In this document: in pieces, positions 37,409 to 47,264 of the stretch
Layout of the letters: each line of letters starts with the position of its first letter
Numbering within the stretch: the stretch's first letter is position 1
Assembly (NCBI GenBank): GCA_016709495.1
Contig: JADJMS010000013.1
Coordinates: 1 to 64,000 of the forward strand
Origin: Candidatus Dechloromonas phosphorivorans
Lineage (GTDB): Bacteria > Pseudomonadota > Gammaproteobacteria > Burkholderiales > Rhodocyclaceae
Length of the DNA stretch: 64,000 nt
Direction: 5' to 3'
Notes under the pieces: generated by a model
Databases searched by the model: none
What the model was told of the DNA's origin: nothing
Seen by the model: only the letters and a program-made list of their open reading frames with translations
Program-made: the position numbers and the translations under genes

Positions 37409-38518
37409 TCAAAGCTCGGCAGGAGAGGTGACAAAACCGGTGACTTCGAGGCCGAAGCCGGTCATGGAAGGCATTTTGCGCGGGCTGGAGAGCAGGCGCA
37501 TTTTGGAGACGCCAAGATCGCGCAAAATCTGCGCGCCGATGCCGTAGGTGCGCGGATCCCATTTGGTTTGAGCGCGCGGCTTGGCACCTGTCAGCCGGGT
37601 AAGCAGGGCTTCGCCATCTTCCGGGCGATGCATCAGAACAATTACACCATGACCGTTTTTGGCCAGCGCAGCCTGCGCTTCATCAATCGAGAAAGATTGC
37701 TGCTTGCTGGTCGGATCAAGGAAATCGAGGACCGACAGCGGCTCATGGACACGCACCAGCGTTTCAGTATTGGCCGGAATCGCCCCGCGCACCAGCGCCA
37801 GATGCGTTGCACCACTGGCGCGATCAACGTAGGCGTGCATCTCGAAATCACCGTGGGCGGTGGCCACCGTTTTGCTGGTGACACGCTCGATCAGCGTTTC
37901 GGACCCGGCGCGGTAATGAATCAGGTCGGCAATGGTGCCAATCTTCAGACCATGTTCCTTGGCGAACTCCATCAATTCCGGCAGACGGGCCATGGTGCCG
38001 TCGTCATTCATGATTTCGCAGATGACCGAGGATGGCTCAAGACCGGCCATGCCGGCCAGATCGCAACCAGCTTCGGTATGGCCGGCGCGGACCAGAACAC
38101 CACCTTCGCGGGCAGTAATCGGGAAAACGTGGCCGGGCTGAACGATGTCGTCAGCTGTCGTGTTCTTGGCCACGGCAACCTGCATGGTCAGCGCGCGGTC
38201 GGCGGCCGAAATACCTGTGGTAACGCCCTCCGCGGCTTCGATGGAAACCGTGAACGCAGTGCCGTACTGGGTTTTGTTGTTGCGTGCCATCTGAACCAGA
38301 CCGAGTTTTTTACAGCGCGCTTCGGTCAGCGTCAGGCAGATCAGGCCACGGCCATGTTTGGCCATGAAATTCACGGCATCGGCCGTAATGTGCTCGGCGG
38401 CCATAACCAGGTCGCCTTCGTTTTCACGGTCTTCTTCATCGACCAGAATGACCATGCGGCCAGCCTTAAGTTCGGCGACGATTTCAGCAGTTGTAGCAAT
38501 GGCGGGATGGGGAGGCAT
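37409..38518 (-). CDS. ribB: 3,4-dihydroxy-2-butanone-4-phosphate synthase with degenerate cyclohydrolase II domain (RibBX type)
   Basis: ATG 38518 (MPPHPAIATTAEIV) is preferred over the extension to 38566. The N-terminal synthase domain is complete: VDEEDRENEGDLVMAAEH, FMAKHGRGLICL, GVTTGISAADRA and HTEAGCDLAGMAG. The C-terminal domain has the cyclohydrolase II fold ending but lacks the zinc-binding cysteine cluster. In its place stands VRVHEPLSVLDFLDP. So it should make the butanone phosphate but not open GTP. 369 residues. Confidence 0.92.
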   Translation of the reverse strand: MPPHPAIATTAEIVAELKAGRMVILVDEEDRENEGDLVMAAEHITADAVNFMAKHGRGLICLTLTEARCKKLGLVQMARNNKTQYGTAFTVSIEAAEGVTTGISAADRALTMQVAVAKNTTADDIVQPGHVFPITAREGGVLVRAGHTEAGCDLAGMAGLEPSSVICEIMNDDGTMARLPELMEFAKEHGLKIGTIADLIHYRAGSETLIERVTSKTVATAHGDFEMHAYVDRASGATHLALVRGAIPANTETLVRVHEPLSVLDFLDPTSKQQSFSIDEAQAALAKNGHGVIVLMHRPEDGEALLTRLTGAKPRAQTKWDPRTYGIGAQILRDLGVSKMRLLSSPRKMPSMTGFGLEVTGFVTSPAEL

Positions 38519-38599
38519 GAATATCCGAAAACAAACGAAAAGGGGTGCTATTTTCGCAGAAACCACCCCCTAGTAGCTAACTTTAACGTGTTGAAAGTG

Positions 38600-39160
38600 T
38601 TACGGCGGGTAGGCTTCCACCTGAATTCGCAGGCGCACATCATCGCCAATAAACGGCAAGCCGTTCTGCAGGCCGAAGTCGGAGCGACGCAACACGCCTT
38701 GTGCATCAGCACCACAACCGCGCTTGCGCAGGGCCAGATTGAGGCCGCATTTGAAGCGCGTCACTTCGAGCCGCATCGGCCTCGCCTCGCCGAGCATAAC
38801 CAACGTGCCTTCGACCGCAACTAATTTATCCTGCTCGAAAATCATCTTCTGACTGCGAAACAGGATATCGGGGAAAGCCTTGGTGTTGAACCAGGACTCG
38901 CCGCGCAACACCTCGTCACGCAGGTCAAAGCCGGTATCCAGTGAGGCGGCATCGATGCGGATTTCAATGCGTCCGCTACGTGCCTCGCTGTCGAAATCAA
39001 TACTGCCGCTGGTACGGTTGAACTGGCCACGCTGCGTTGAAAAACCAAGGTGATCAATCTCGAAACTGGCGTAGGTGTGACTGGAGTCGATGGCATATTC
39101 AGCGGCAACAACAGGCAGCGCGAAGAGAGCGAGTAAAAGTGGAAATACATTACGTGTCAC
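38600..39160 (-). CDS. YceI-family periplasmic lipid-binding protein
   Basis: 186 residues. A signal peptide (cleaved VVAAE) and a single lipocalin-like barrel with the family opening YAIDSSHTYASFEIDHLGFS, then DSEARSGRIEIRIDAASLDTG and FPDILFRS. YceI proteins bind polyprenoids. Two cysteines (KCGLNLALRKRGCG) could form a disulfide. A 12-mer copy (GTGTCACGGTCGACGTC) sits around its start codon. Confidence 0.9.
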   Translation of the reverse strand: MTRNVFPLLLALFALPVVAAEYAIDSSHTYASFEIDHLGFSTQRGQFNRTSGSIDFDSEARSGRIEIRIDAASLDTGFDLRDEVLRGESWFNTKAFPDILFRSQKMIFEQDKLVAVEGTLVMLGEARPMRLEVTRFKCGLNLALRKRGCGADAQGVLRRSDFGLQNGLPFIGDDVRLRIQVEAYPP

Positions 39161-39262
39161 GGTCGACGTCCAAAAATGGTTATTTTTTTATGCGAATTAC
39201 CTGCTCTGACATTGCGCCGAGGCGATGCGTTCCCCGGTCATTTCGGGTTAGCATCCCAGCCC

Positions 39263-40762
39263 ATGCGCCACGCACTTCTCTTCTCCGTCTTCGTCATCGC
39301 CTCTTGCGGGCTGGCCTACGAGCTGATTGCCGGCGCACTCTCTTCCTATCTGCTCGGTGATTCGGTTACGCAGTTTTCAACGGTGATCGGTTGCTATCTT
39401 TTTGCGATGGGCGCCGGGTCGTGGCTGTCCAAATACATCGTCAAGGATCTCGTCGGGCGCTTCATTCAGATCGAATTGCTGGTCGGCTTGGTCGGCGGTT
39501 TCTCGGCGGTCGCACTGTTTTTCGTTTTCACCTGGCTGGCCGGCCCATTCAAGCTGGTGCTTTATCTGCTGGTGTTTATTGTCGGCATGCTGGTCGGCCT
39601 GGAAATTCCGCTGGTCATGCGCATTCTGGAACGTGAACTGGCCTTCAAGGATCTCGTCTCGCAGGTCCTTACCTTTGATTACCTTGGTGCTTTGGCAGTT
39701 TCCATCCTTTTCCCCTTGTTTCTCGCGCCGCACCTCGGCATGGTGCGCACCGGGCTGCTCTTCGGGCTGCTCAATGTGGCGGTAGCGCTCTGGGCGCTCC
39801 ACCTCTTCCGCGATCAACTGCCGGCACGTCGCTGGTTGGCGACGCAATCCTGGGCGGTATTCGGCGTTCTGGCACTGGGTTTTGGCGGCGCCGGACAACT
39901 CACTTCGCTGGCCGAAACACACCTGTACTCGGATGAAATCGTCTATACCGACACGACGCCTTACCAGCGCATCGTCGTCACCCGCTGGCGCGATGATTTA
40001 CGGCTTTTCCTCAACAACAATCTGCAATTTTCATCGCACGATGAATATCGCTACCACGAGGCATTAGTCCACCCTGGCCTAGCCAGCCTGCCGTGGGCCA
40101 AGCGGGTGCTGGTACTGGGCGGCGGCGACGGGCTGGCGGTGCGCGAAATCCTCAAATACGAGAATGTCGAATCGGTCACCCTGGTTGATCTCGATCCGGC
40201 CATGACCAACCTGTTCTCGACCGCACCACCGCTGGTTGCGCTAAATGCCGGCGCGCTCAAGTCGCCCCGCGTCAAAATAGTCAATGCCGACGCCCTGCAA
40301 TGGCTGGAAGAGAATCGGGAATATTTCGACTTCATCGTCATCGACTTCCCCGACCCCGCCAATTTCGCGCTCGGCAAGCTGTACACCTCGGCCTTTTATC
40401 GCCTGCTGGAAAAACGCCTCTCGGCGCATGGCCTACTCGTCGTGCAATCCACTTCGCCGCTATATGCCCGGCAATCCTTCTGGTGTGTAGTCATGACGCT
40501 TGAAGATGTCGGCTTCAAGACCGCGCCGTATCACGCGCTGGTGCCGTCGTTCGGGGAATGGGGTTACATCATCGCCGGGCGGCAAAAGTTTGAATCGGTT
40601 GCGGTCGACGCGAAAAAAACGCGATTTTTATCACCGGAAACAACGAACGATCTCTTCCACTTTCCGACCGACATGGCACGCGTACCGGCCGAGGTGAATC
40701 GGCTGAACAATCAGGTATTGGTGCGTTACTTCGAAGCGGAGTGGCGCAAGGTCATTCGCTGA
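39263..40762 (+). CDS. Membrane-anchored spermidine synthase-like aminopropyltransferase
   Basis: About 499 residues from ATG 39263 (MRHALLFSVFVIASCGLAYE). Six to seven transmembrane helices fill the first 220 residues. A soluble SpeE-like domain follows: YQRIVVTRW, LQFSSHDEYRYHEALVHP, VLVLGGGDGLAVREIL (SAM/dcSAM loop), DLDPAM and VIDFPDPAN (Asp general base), with an unusual ending EVNRLNNQVLVRYF. It is predicted to use decarboxylated SAM; the fused membrane part may sense or channel polyamines. Confidence 0.85.
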   Translation: MRHALLFSVFVIASCGLAYELIAGALSSYLLGDSVTQFSTVIGCYLFAMGAGSWLSKYIVKDLVGRFIQIELLVGLVGGFSAVALFFVFTWLAGPFKLVLYLLVFIVGMLVGLEIPLVMRILERELAFKDLVSQVLTFDYLGALAVSILFPLFLAPHLGMVRTGLLFGLLNVAVALWALHLFRDQLPARRWLATQSWAVFGVLALGFGGAGQLTSLAETHLYSDEIVYTDTTPYQRIVVTRWRDDLRLFLNNNLQFSSHDEYRYHEALVHPGLASLPWAKRVLVLGGGDGLAVREILKYENVESVTLVDLDPAMTNLFSTAPPLVALNAGALKSPRVKIVNADALQWLEENREYFDFIVIDFPDPANFALGKLYTSAFYRLLEKRLSAHGLLVVQSTSPLYARQSFWCVVMTLEDVGFKTAPYHALVPSFGEWGYIIAGRQKFESVAVDAKKTRFLSPETTNDLFHFPTDMARVPAEVNRLNNQVLVRYFEAEWRKVIR

Positions 40763-40764
40763 GC

Positions 40765-41748
40765 TTAGCCACAGGCGAAGAAAGTACCTTCTTCAACCGA
40801 GAAACAAACCGCGCTGTTACCGCCTTCGTGAATCGCCTGATAAAGCGCCACATCGGAGGATGAGAGCAGCGTATGCGTGTCGACACCGGCTTCCGGCACC
40901 ATGACCGCGACCCCGAGGCTAATGGTCACCTGCTTGCCTGTACTGACACTTTCATTGGCGATCTGCAAGGTGCTGATACGCATACGCAGGTTTTCGGCAA
41001 AAAGGCAGGCCGCTTTTTCTTCTACGCCGGGCAAGGCCAAGGCAAATTTCTCAGTGTCGAAACGCGCCAAAATATCGCCAACCGGGCGAATCGACAACTT
41101 TAGCTCAGCGGCAATATCGTGCAGCACGAGATCACGCTGTTCATTGCCGTAGCAATTGGCGTAGGCGCCAATCTGGTCGACATCGATGGTAATCATGGCA
41201 ATCGGCTTTTGCTGACGCTGGGCCTTGGCGAACTCAAGCGCAAAGAGCTCATCGAATTTGCGACGGTTATAAATGCCGGTCAATGGATCAACAAAGCTGT
41301 TACGACGCAAATTTTCAGCCTGCTGACGCAGCACACGTTCGCGTGAAACCGTTGCCGTCACATCATTGATCTGGATCAGGCAAGCCGCCTGCAGCGGCGC
41401 ATCCGTTAATGGAATGACGTGAATCAACTGCTGCATGCGCCGATTACGTTGGCGATCCTCGGCATTCTGGTAGAGCGGCAACAAGGTGCCGTGCAAGGCT
41501 GGGGAAAGTAGCGACGGCATATGGTCACGGATGGCGTGCTCGATTGCCTGCGCCAGCCGGGTTCCGGCAATTTCCGGCATGATTTCCAGCAACAATCGCC
41601 CAACGGACTGCTCTGCATTGTGTCCATTTCGCGCCGCAAGCCAGTGATTCCAGCGCACAACACGTCTGTCAGCATCGAGAATGATGACCCCTATTTCCAG
41701 GTTGTCGATCACTGTACACAGTGTGCCGCACTCCAGCTCCATCGTCAT
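40765..41748 (-). CDS. PAS domain plus degenerate GGDEF protein
   Basis: 327 residues from ATG 41748, one base after the CheC-like stop. A PAS domain (CTVIDNLEIGVIILDADRRVVRWN) leads into a GGDEF-fold domain (SFVDPLTGIYNRRKFDELF; ITIDVDQIGAYANCYG). The signature loop reads RFDTEKFALAL where active enzymes have GG(D/E)EF. Cyclase activity is therefore unlikely; a GTP- or c-di-GMP-binding or protein-docking role is more probable. Confidence 0.85.
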   Translation of the reverse strand: MTMELECGTLCTVIDNLEIGVIILDADRRVVRWNHWLAARNGHNAEQSVGRLLLEIMPEIAGTRLAQAIEHAIRDHMPSLLSPALHGTLLPLYQNAEDRQRNRRMQQLIHVIPLTDAPLQAACLIQINDVTATVSRERVLRQQAENLRRNSFVDPLTGIYNRRKFDELFALEFAKAQRQQKPIAMITIDVDQIGAYANCYGNEQRDLVLHDIAAELKLSIRPVGDILARFDTEKFALALPGVEEKAACLFAENLRMRISTLQIANESVSTGKQVTISLGVAVMVPEAGVDTHTLLSSSDVALYQAIHEGGNSAVCFSVEEGTFFACG

Positions 41749-41749
41749 T

Positions 41750-42361
41750 TCAGAGCAGTCCCTGTTCGCGCAAATACGTATCCAGACAATCCAGCAGGGA
41801 CTGCATCGAGGCAACGCTTAGCAGAAAGAGAATATGCCCTTGCACACGCTGCTGGCTGATAGTCATATCAACCTGCAAAACCAGCACCATCTGGCTATCG
41901 CCGCCGGAGAGAAATGACAGGGATTCGGTATCGCCAAAGCGATGAACCGGCAACGTACCGTTCAGCGCGAGATGAAAAAGGTCAGCCAGGGCGCTCATGC
42001 AGGCATTGAGAATGATGTTGCCGACTTCGCACATAGCCTCCTGCTCGAACTCGGAAAGCTCTTCAACACTCATGTGCGGCCCGACCATCAAGCGAACGAT
42101 TTCCAGCGCATTGGATTCGGGAAAAACCAACATAGCTTCTGCATCGAAAGCACCCGAAAAGTGCTGGCTAACCGTCGAAAACTGAGGAAATTCCGAACCC
42201 AGCAAGACTTTGGCGGCATCCTCGCGATGTACCAGCATCACCTCCGGTGCCGAGAGCAACACCGTATCGTTGACGATCTGGCTCAGACTTGATGCGGCAC
42301 GCCCCACACCAATATTGAAAATCTCACGCAGCGCATCGCGCTGCAGTTCATTCAAATCCAT
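41750..42361 (-). CDS. CheC-like CheY-P phosphatase
   Basis: 203 residues with both CheC active-site signatures: LREIFNIGVGRAA near residue 12 and QEAMCEVGNIILNA near 108 (the E..N pairs). It dephosphorylates CheY-type receivers. The gene between a receiver and a GGDEF protein suggests a private signalling triad and not flagellar chemotaxis; no other che genes are near. Confidence 0.88.
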   Translation of the reverse strand: MDLNELQRDALREIFNIGVGRAASSLSQIVNDTVLLSAPEVMLVHREDAAKVLLGSEFPQFSTVSQHFSGAFDAEAMLVFPESNALEIVRLMVGPHMSVEELSEFEQEAMCEVGNIILNACMSALADLFHLALNGTLPVHRFGDTESLSFLSGGDSQMVLVLQVDMTISQQRVQGHILFLLSVASMQSLLDCLDTYLREQGLL

Positions 42362-42367
42362 CTCGGC

Positions 42368-42742
42368 TCAGCTCTCAAAAAAAGCGACGGCATCGCCAAC
42401 CGTGGCGGCAGTAATCGGTTTGGGAACAAAATGGAGGCCGACCTTGCTTGCCGCTTCGCGGGTGCTTTCCTGAATATTGGCAGTGCACAGCACAATCTTG
42501 ATCTCCGGATGGCGAATGCGGATTCGTCCTGCCGCCTCAAGACCACTGATACCTGGCATGTTCACATCCATGCTGACGAAGTTGGGCAAATGCTCTTCCG
42601 CCAGCTTGATCGATTCATCACCCGTGCTCGCCTCGATAATGCGCCAGTTTGGTCGGGTATCAGTAATGATTGCGCGAATCAGCATGCGCGACATGCGACT
42701 GTCGTCCACAATCAGCAATAGAGGATTGTTGTTATTTTCCAT
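42368..42742 (-). CDS. Single-domain CheY-like response regulator
   Basis: 124 residues, a stand-alone receiver: LLLIVDDSRMSR (acidic pair), phospho-acceptor Asp in FVSMDVNMPG, Thr in LCTAN and Lys in VPKPI. There is no output domain. It is the first gene of the receiver-CheC-GGDEF run, spaced 6 bases from cheC, so it is the likely CheC substrate. Confidence 0.93.
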   Translation of the reverse strand: MENNNNPLLLIVDDSRMSRMLIRAIITDTRPNWRIIEASTGDESIKLAEEHLPNFVSMDVNMPGISGLEAAGRIRIRHPEIKIVLCTANIQESTREAASKVGLHFVPKPITAATVGDAVAFFES

Positions 42743-42817
42743 CCTGTGGATTATTACAAAGCTAAGCTGGGTAGACCATAGTTAAATTGCTGTAACGCTC
42801 TGCGCTATGATTAGACA

Positions 42818-44566
42818 ATGCTGGATAGCCCAAAACCATCCCTCACTTCGCCGATCACCGACCTCCCCTACCAAGTGGGCGTTGCGGTTTGCTATATCCT
42901 GGTCATGGCGCTCACCACGCTCTCGATTTTTAACGAATTCAGGCATATCGATCAGGGTGTCGAAAGCCTGGCGCGCGAGCGCGGCACAGTACTATTCAAG
43001 CTGATTGAACTGACCCGTGACTGGAACGCGCAACACGGCGGCGTCTACGCCAGAATCACCGAACACAATCAGCCCAATCCCTATCTCGTTCATCCGCAAC
43101 GCGACCTGACCACCACCGACGGCACCCGCCTGACCATGATCAATCCGGCCTACATGACGCGCCAGATCGCCGAAATTGCCGAAAAAGTGGACGGCGTCAA
43201 ATTTCACATCACCAGCCTTAAACTAATCCGCCCTGAAAACAAAGCTGATGACTGGGAAACAGAAAGCCTTGCCCTGTTCGAAAAAGGGGAAATCAAGGAG
43301 CGCCTGTCGCTGATCGAAGGTGATGCCGGCACGGTCCACCGTTATATGGCACCGCTTTACATCAAACCCGCTTGCATGCAATGCCACGCCAAGATGGGTT
43401 ATAAACTGGGTGATATTCGTGGCGGCATCAGCGTCACCATGCCCGCAGCCCGCGCCCTTAACATTCGCGAACAACAACGTCAGCGCACCCTGCTTTTTCA
43501 CGGTGGCGCCGCGTTGATTATTGCCGCCTTGCTGCACTTTGTTGTCGCACGGACCCGCCGCCAACTTAAGAACTTGCATCATCTCGCCGGCCAGCAGGAT
43601 TTGCTGATCGCCGAGCGTACTCGCGAATTATCAGTCGCCAATACCAACCTGCGCATGGAAGTCGATGAACGGAAGCATCGCGAGAATGAGCTAAAAATCT
43701 CCGCTGCCGTTATGGAAAATGCCGCCGAAGGGATCATGGTGACCGATAGCGACAATCGCATCATTCGCGTCAATCCGGCATTCTCGGTAGTTACAGGCTT
43801 CCGGCCCGCCGAAGTACTGGGCAAAAATCCTCGGGCGCTAAGCTCCGGGCGCCATGATGATGCTTTCTACACAACTATGTGGACAGCAATAAATCAGCAA
43901 GGGCGTTGGAGTGGCGACATCTGGAACCGGCGAAAGGATGGTTCAGCCATTCTTTGTGCGATGGCGATCAGCGCCATCAGTGAGCACGAAAGCGGCGTCG
44001 GACGTTATGTCGCCACGTTTACCGACATCACCAAGCGCAAGGAAGCAGAAGACCTCCTGCGCCACCGCGCCAGTTCCGACCCGCTCACCGACCTGCCCAA
44101 CCGCTCCCTGTTCTTCGACCGTTTGCAGCAAGCGCTGTCGCAGGGCCGCCGTTACTCGCACAACTTTGCCCTGCTTTACGTCGATCTCGACCATTTCAAG
44201 GCGGTCAACGACGAGATGGGCCACGCTGCGGGAGACCAGCTGCTGATCGAAACCGCCTGCCGTTTGCTCGATGCCGTGCGCGAATCCGATACCGTGGCGC
44301 GACTAGGCGGTGACGAATTCGCCATTATTCTGGCGCGCGTTCAAGGCAAGCGCGAAGTTGAAGAAATCGCCCAGCGCATCGTTTGTGACCTCAGCAAACC
44401 TTTCACCCTTGATGCCGGCGTCGCCAAGGTATCGGGCAGCATTGGCATCGCCCTCTTCCCTCAAGCCGGTGAAGATGCCGACCGGCTGACCCACAACGCC
44501 GACCGCGCGCTTTACGAAGCCAAAGGTGCCGGGCGCAACACTTACCGCTTCCACACGCCCGAATAG
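42818..44566 (+). CDS. Haem-sensor diguanylate cyclase (DUF3365-PAS-GGDEF)
   Basis: 582 residues, intact. TM helix at about 20-38, then a periplasmic DUF3365 domain with haem-binding CMQCH at 186-190, followed by GDIRGGISVTMP. A second TM is near 225-245, then PAS (AVMENAAEGIMVTDSDNRI) and an active GGDEF: DLDHFKAVNDEMGHAAGD and RLGGDEFAII. RESD five residues before GGDEF is the product-inhibition I-site. It probably couples redox or gas state in the periplasm to c-di-GMP synthesis. Divergent from the receiver gene. Confidence 0.92.
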   Translation: MLDSPKPSLTSPITDLPYQVGVAVCYILVMALTTLSIFNEFRHIDQGVESLARERGTVLFKLIELTRDWNAQHGGVYARITEHNQPNPYLVHPQRDLTTTDGTRLTMINPAYMTRQIAEIAEKVDGVKFHITSLKLIRPENKADDWETESLALFEKGEIKERLSLIEGDAGTVHRYMAPLYIKPACMQCHAKMGYKLGDIRGGISVTMPAARALNIREQQRQRTLLFHGGAALIIAALLHFVVARTRRQLKNLHHLAGQQDLLIAERTRELSVANTNLRMEVDERKHRENELKISAAVMENAAEGIMVTDSDNRIIRVNPAFSVVTGFRPAEVLGKNPRALSSGRHDDAFYTTMWTAINQQGRWSGDIWNRRKDGSAILCAMAISAISEHESGVGRYVATFTDITKRKEAEDLLRHRASSDPLTDLPNRSLFFDRLQQALSQGRRYSHNFALLYVDLDHFKAVNDEMGHAAGDQLLIETACRLLDAVRESDTVARLGGDEFAIILARVQGKREVEEIAQRIVCDLSKPFTLDAGVAKVSGSIGIALFPQAGEDADRLTHNADRALYEAKGAGRNTYRFHTPE

Positions 44567-44642
44567 GCTGTTTTCAGCCCCGAATTTTCTGGCGATTTTT
44601 CGGTGTTGACCGTAACAGACAAAAAACTTTCACCCTGTCGAC

Positions 44643-44671
44643 TTGAAATAACACCTCCTCGACCCTATTAT
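44643..44671 (+). promoter_or_regulatory. Sigma-70-type promoter of groESL
   Basis: TTGAAA at 44643-44648, a 17-base spacer and TATTAT at 44666-44671. The -10 abuts the CIRCE operator. Confidence 0.7.
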
Positions 44672-44697
44672 TAGCACTCACCGGTGACGAGTGCTAA
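44671..44697. promoter_or_regulatory. CIRCE operator (HrcA binding)
   Basis: TTAGCACTC-N9-GAGTGCTAA, a perfect match to the CIRCE consensus. HrcA would repress groESL here and release on heat shock or folding stress. Confidence 0.97.
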
Positions 44698-44774
44698 TAA
44701 TCGCCGCCACTGGTCCCGAGTGCTTAAACCGCACCGGCCAATTTCCATCATCAAGAACTACAAGGAGTCAGTTT

Positions 44775-45065
44775 ATGAAAATCCGTCCTTTGCACGACCG
44801 TGTGATCGTCAAGCGCGTTGAAGCCGAACGTACCACCGCTTCCGGCATCGTCATCCCCGATTCAGCTGGCGAAAAGCCGGATCAGGGCGAAGTGCTGGCC
44901 GTTGGTCCGGGCAAGCGTGACGACAGCGGCAAGCTGAATGCACCGGATGTCAAAATCGGCGACCGCGTTCTGTTTGGCAAATATGCCGGCCAGGTCGTCA
45001 AGGTTGATGGCGAAGAAGTCATGGTTATGCGTGAAGAAGACATCATGGGCGTGCTGGTCGCTTAA
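44775..45065 (+). CDS. groES: Co-chaperonin GroES
   Basis: 96 residues from ATG 44775 with an AAGGAG Shine-Dalgarno. The family start MKIRPLHDRVIVKR, the mobile loop ERTTASGIVIPDSAGEKPDQ and the end EDIMGVLV are intact. It caps the GroEL ring and is co-transcribed with groEL (54-base gap). Confidence 0.98.
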   Translation: MKIRPLHDRVIVKRVEAERTTASGIVIPDSAGEKPDQGEVLAVGPGKRDDSGKLNAPDVKIGDRVLFGKYAGQVVKVDGEEVMVMREEDIMGVLVA

Positions 45066-45119
45066 GCGCCGCGTCTCAATTACACGTAGATATCAACTTA
45101 ACGAATTCAGGAGTTATAA

Positions 45120-46776
<1,657 letters not shown>

Positions 46777-46803
46777 TTCCCGCCTCTCGCTACACCGTTT
46801 TAC

Positions 46804-46832
46804 AAAAGCCCGCTTTCGAGCGGGGCTTTTTT
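46804..46832 (+). terminator. groESL terminator
   Basis: AAAAGCCCGCT, TTCG tetraloop, AGCGGGGCTTTTTT. Confidence 0.9.
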
Positions 46833-46954
46833 GCTTTGGATCAAAGCTTTGCTTACGACTTTTGTAACGGTCTGTAAGTTGCCTGTAAGACGCTCCGCCT
46901 AAATTACGATCCGCAGCAATGCCTCTACAAACAAAATCTGAGGAGCAAACCACA

Positions 46955-47263
46955 ATGCAGAAAGTACTAGACCGGGTTACAGCTAATCCGAAATTTCATG
47001 AGTTTATTGCCATGCGCAGTAGATACTCGATCATTATGGCCATCGTCAGTGCCGCCGCTTACTACGGCTTCATCCTGCTGGTTGCCTACAACAAAGAGTT
47101 CCTGGCCGCCAAGGTTAGCGCTGGCTCAGTCATGAGCGTCGGCGTGCCGATTGGCGTTGGCGTCATCCTTTTCACCATCGTCCTGACCTGGATCTATGTT
47201 CATCGTGCAAACACCGAGTTTGATGCGACCAACGAAGCCATCATCAAGGAGGCACAGAAGTAA
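46955..47263 (+). CDS. DUF485 membrane protein of the acetate permease operon
   Basis: 102 residues from ATG 46955; two transmembrane helices (about 25-45 and 60-85), with FHEFIAMRSRYSIIM at the start typical of DUF485/YjcH. It lies 1 base before actP, as in the acs-yjcH-actP operon. Probably helps assembly of the symporter. Confidence 0.9.
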   Translation: MQKVLDRVTANPKFHEFIAMRSRYSIIMAIVSAAAYYGFILLVAYNKEFLAAKVSAGSVMSVGVPIGVGVILFTIVLTWIYVHRANTEFDATNEAIIKEAQK

Positions 47264-47264
47264 G

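Noticed and set aside
38519..38599. Possible FMN riboswitch before ribB
   Set aside because: The 81-base leader is too short and lacks the RFN conserved blocks.
36935..38824. 629-codon open frame on the plus strand over nusB, ribH and ribB
   Set aside because: It is a shadow of well-recognised minus-strand genes in GC-rich DNA; the translation has no domain and is rich in His, Gln and Arg.
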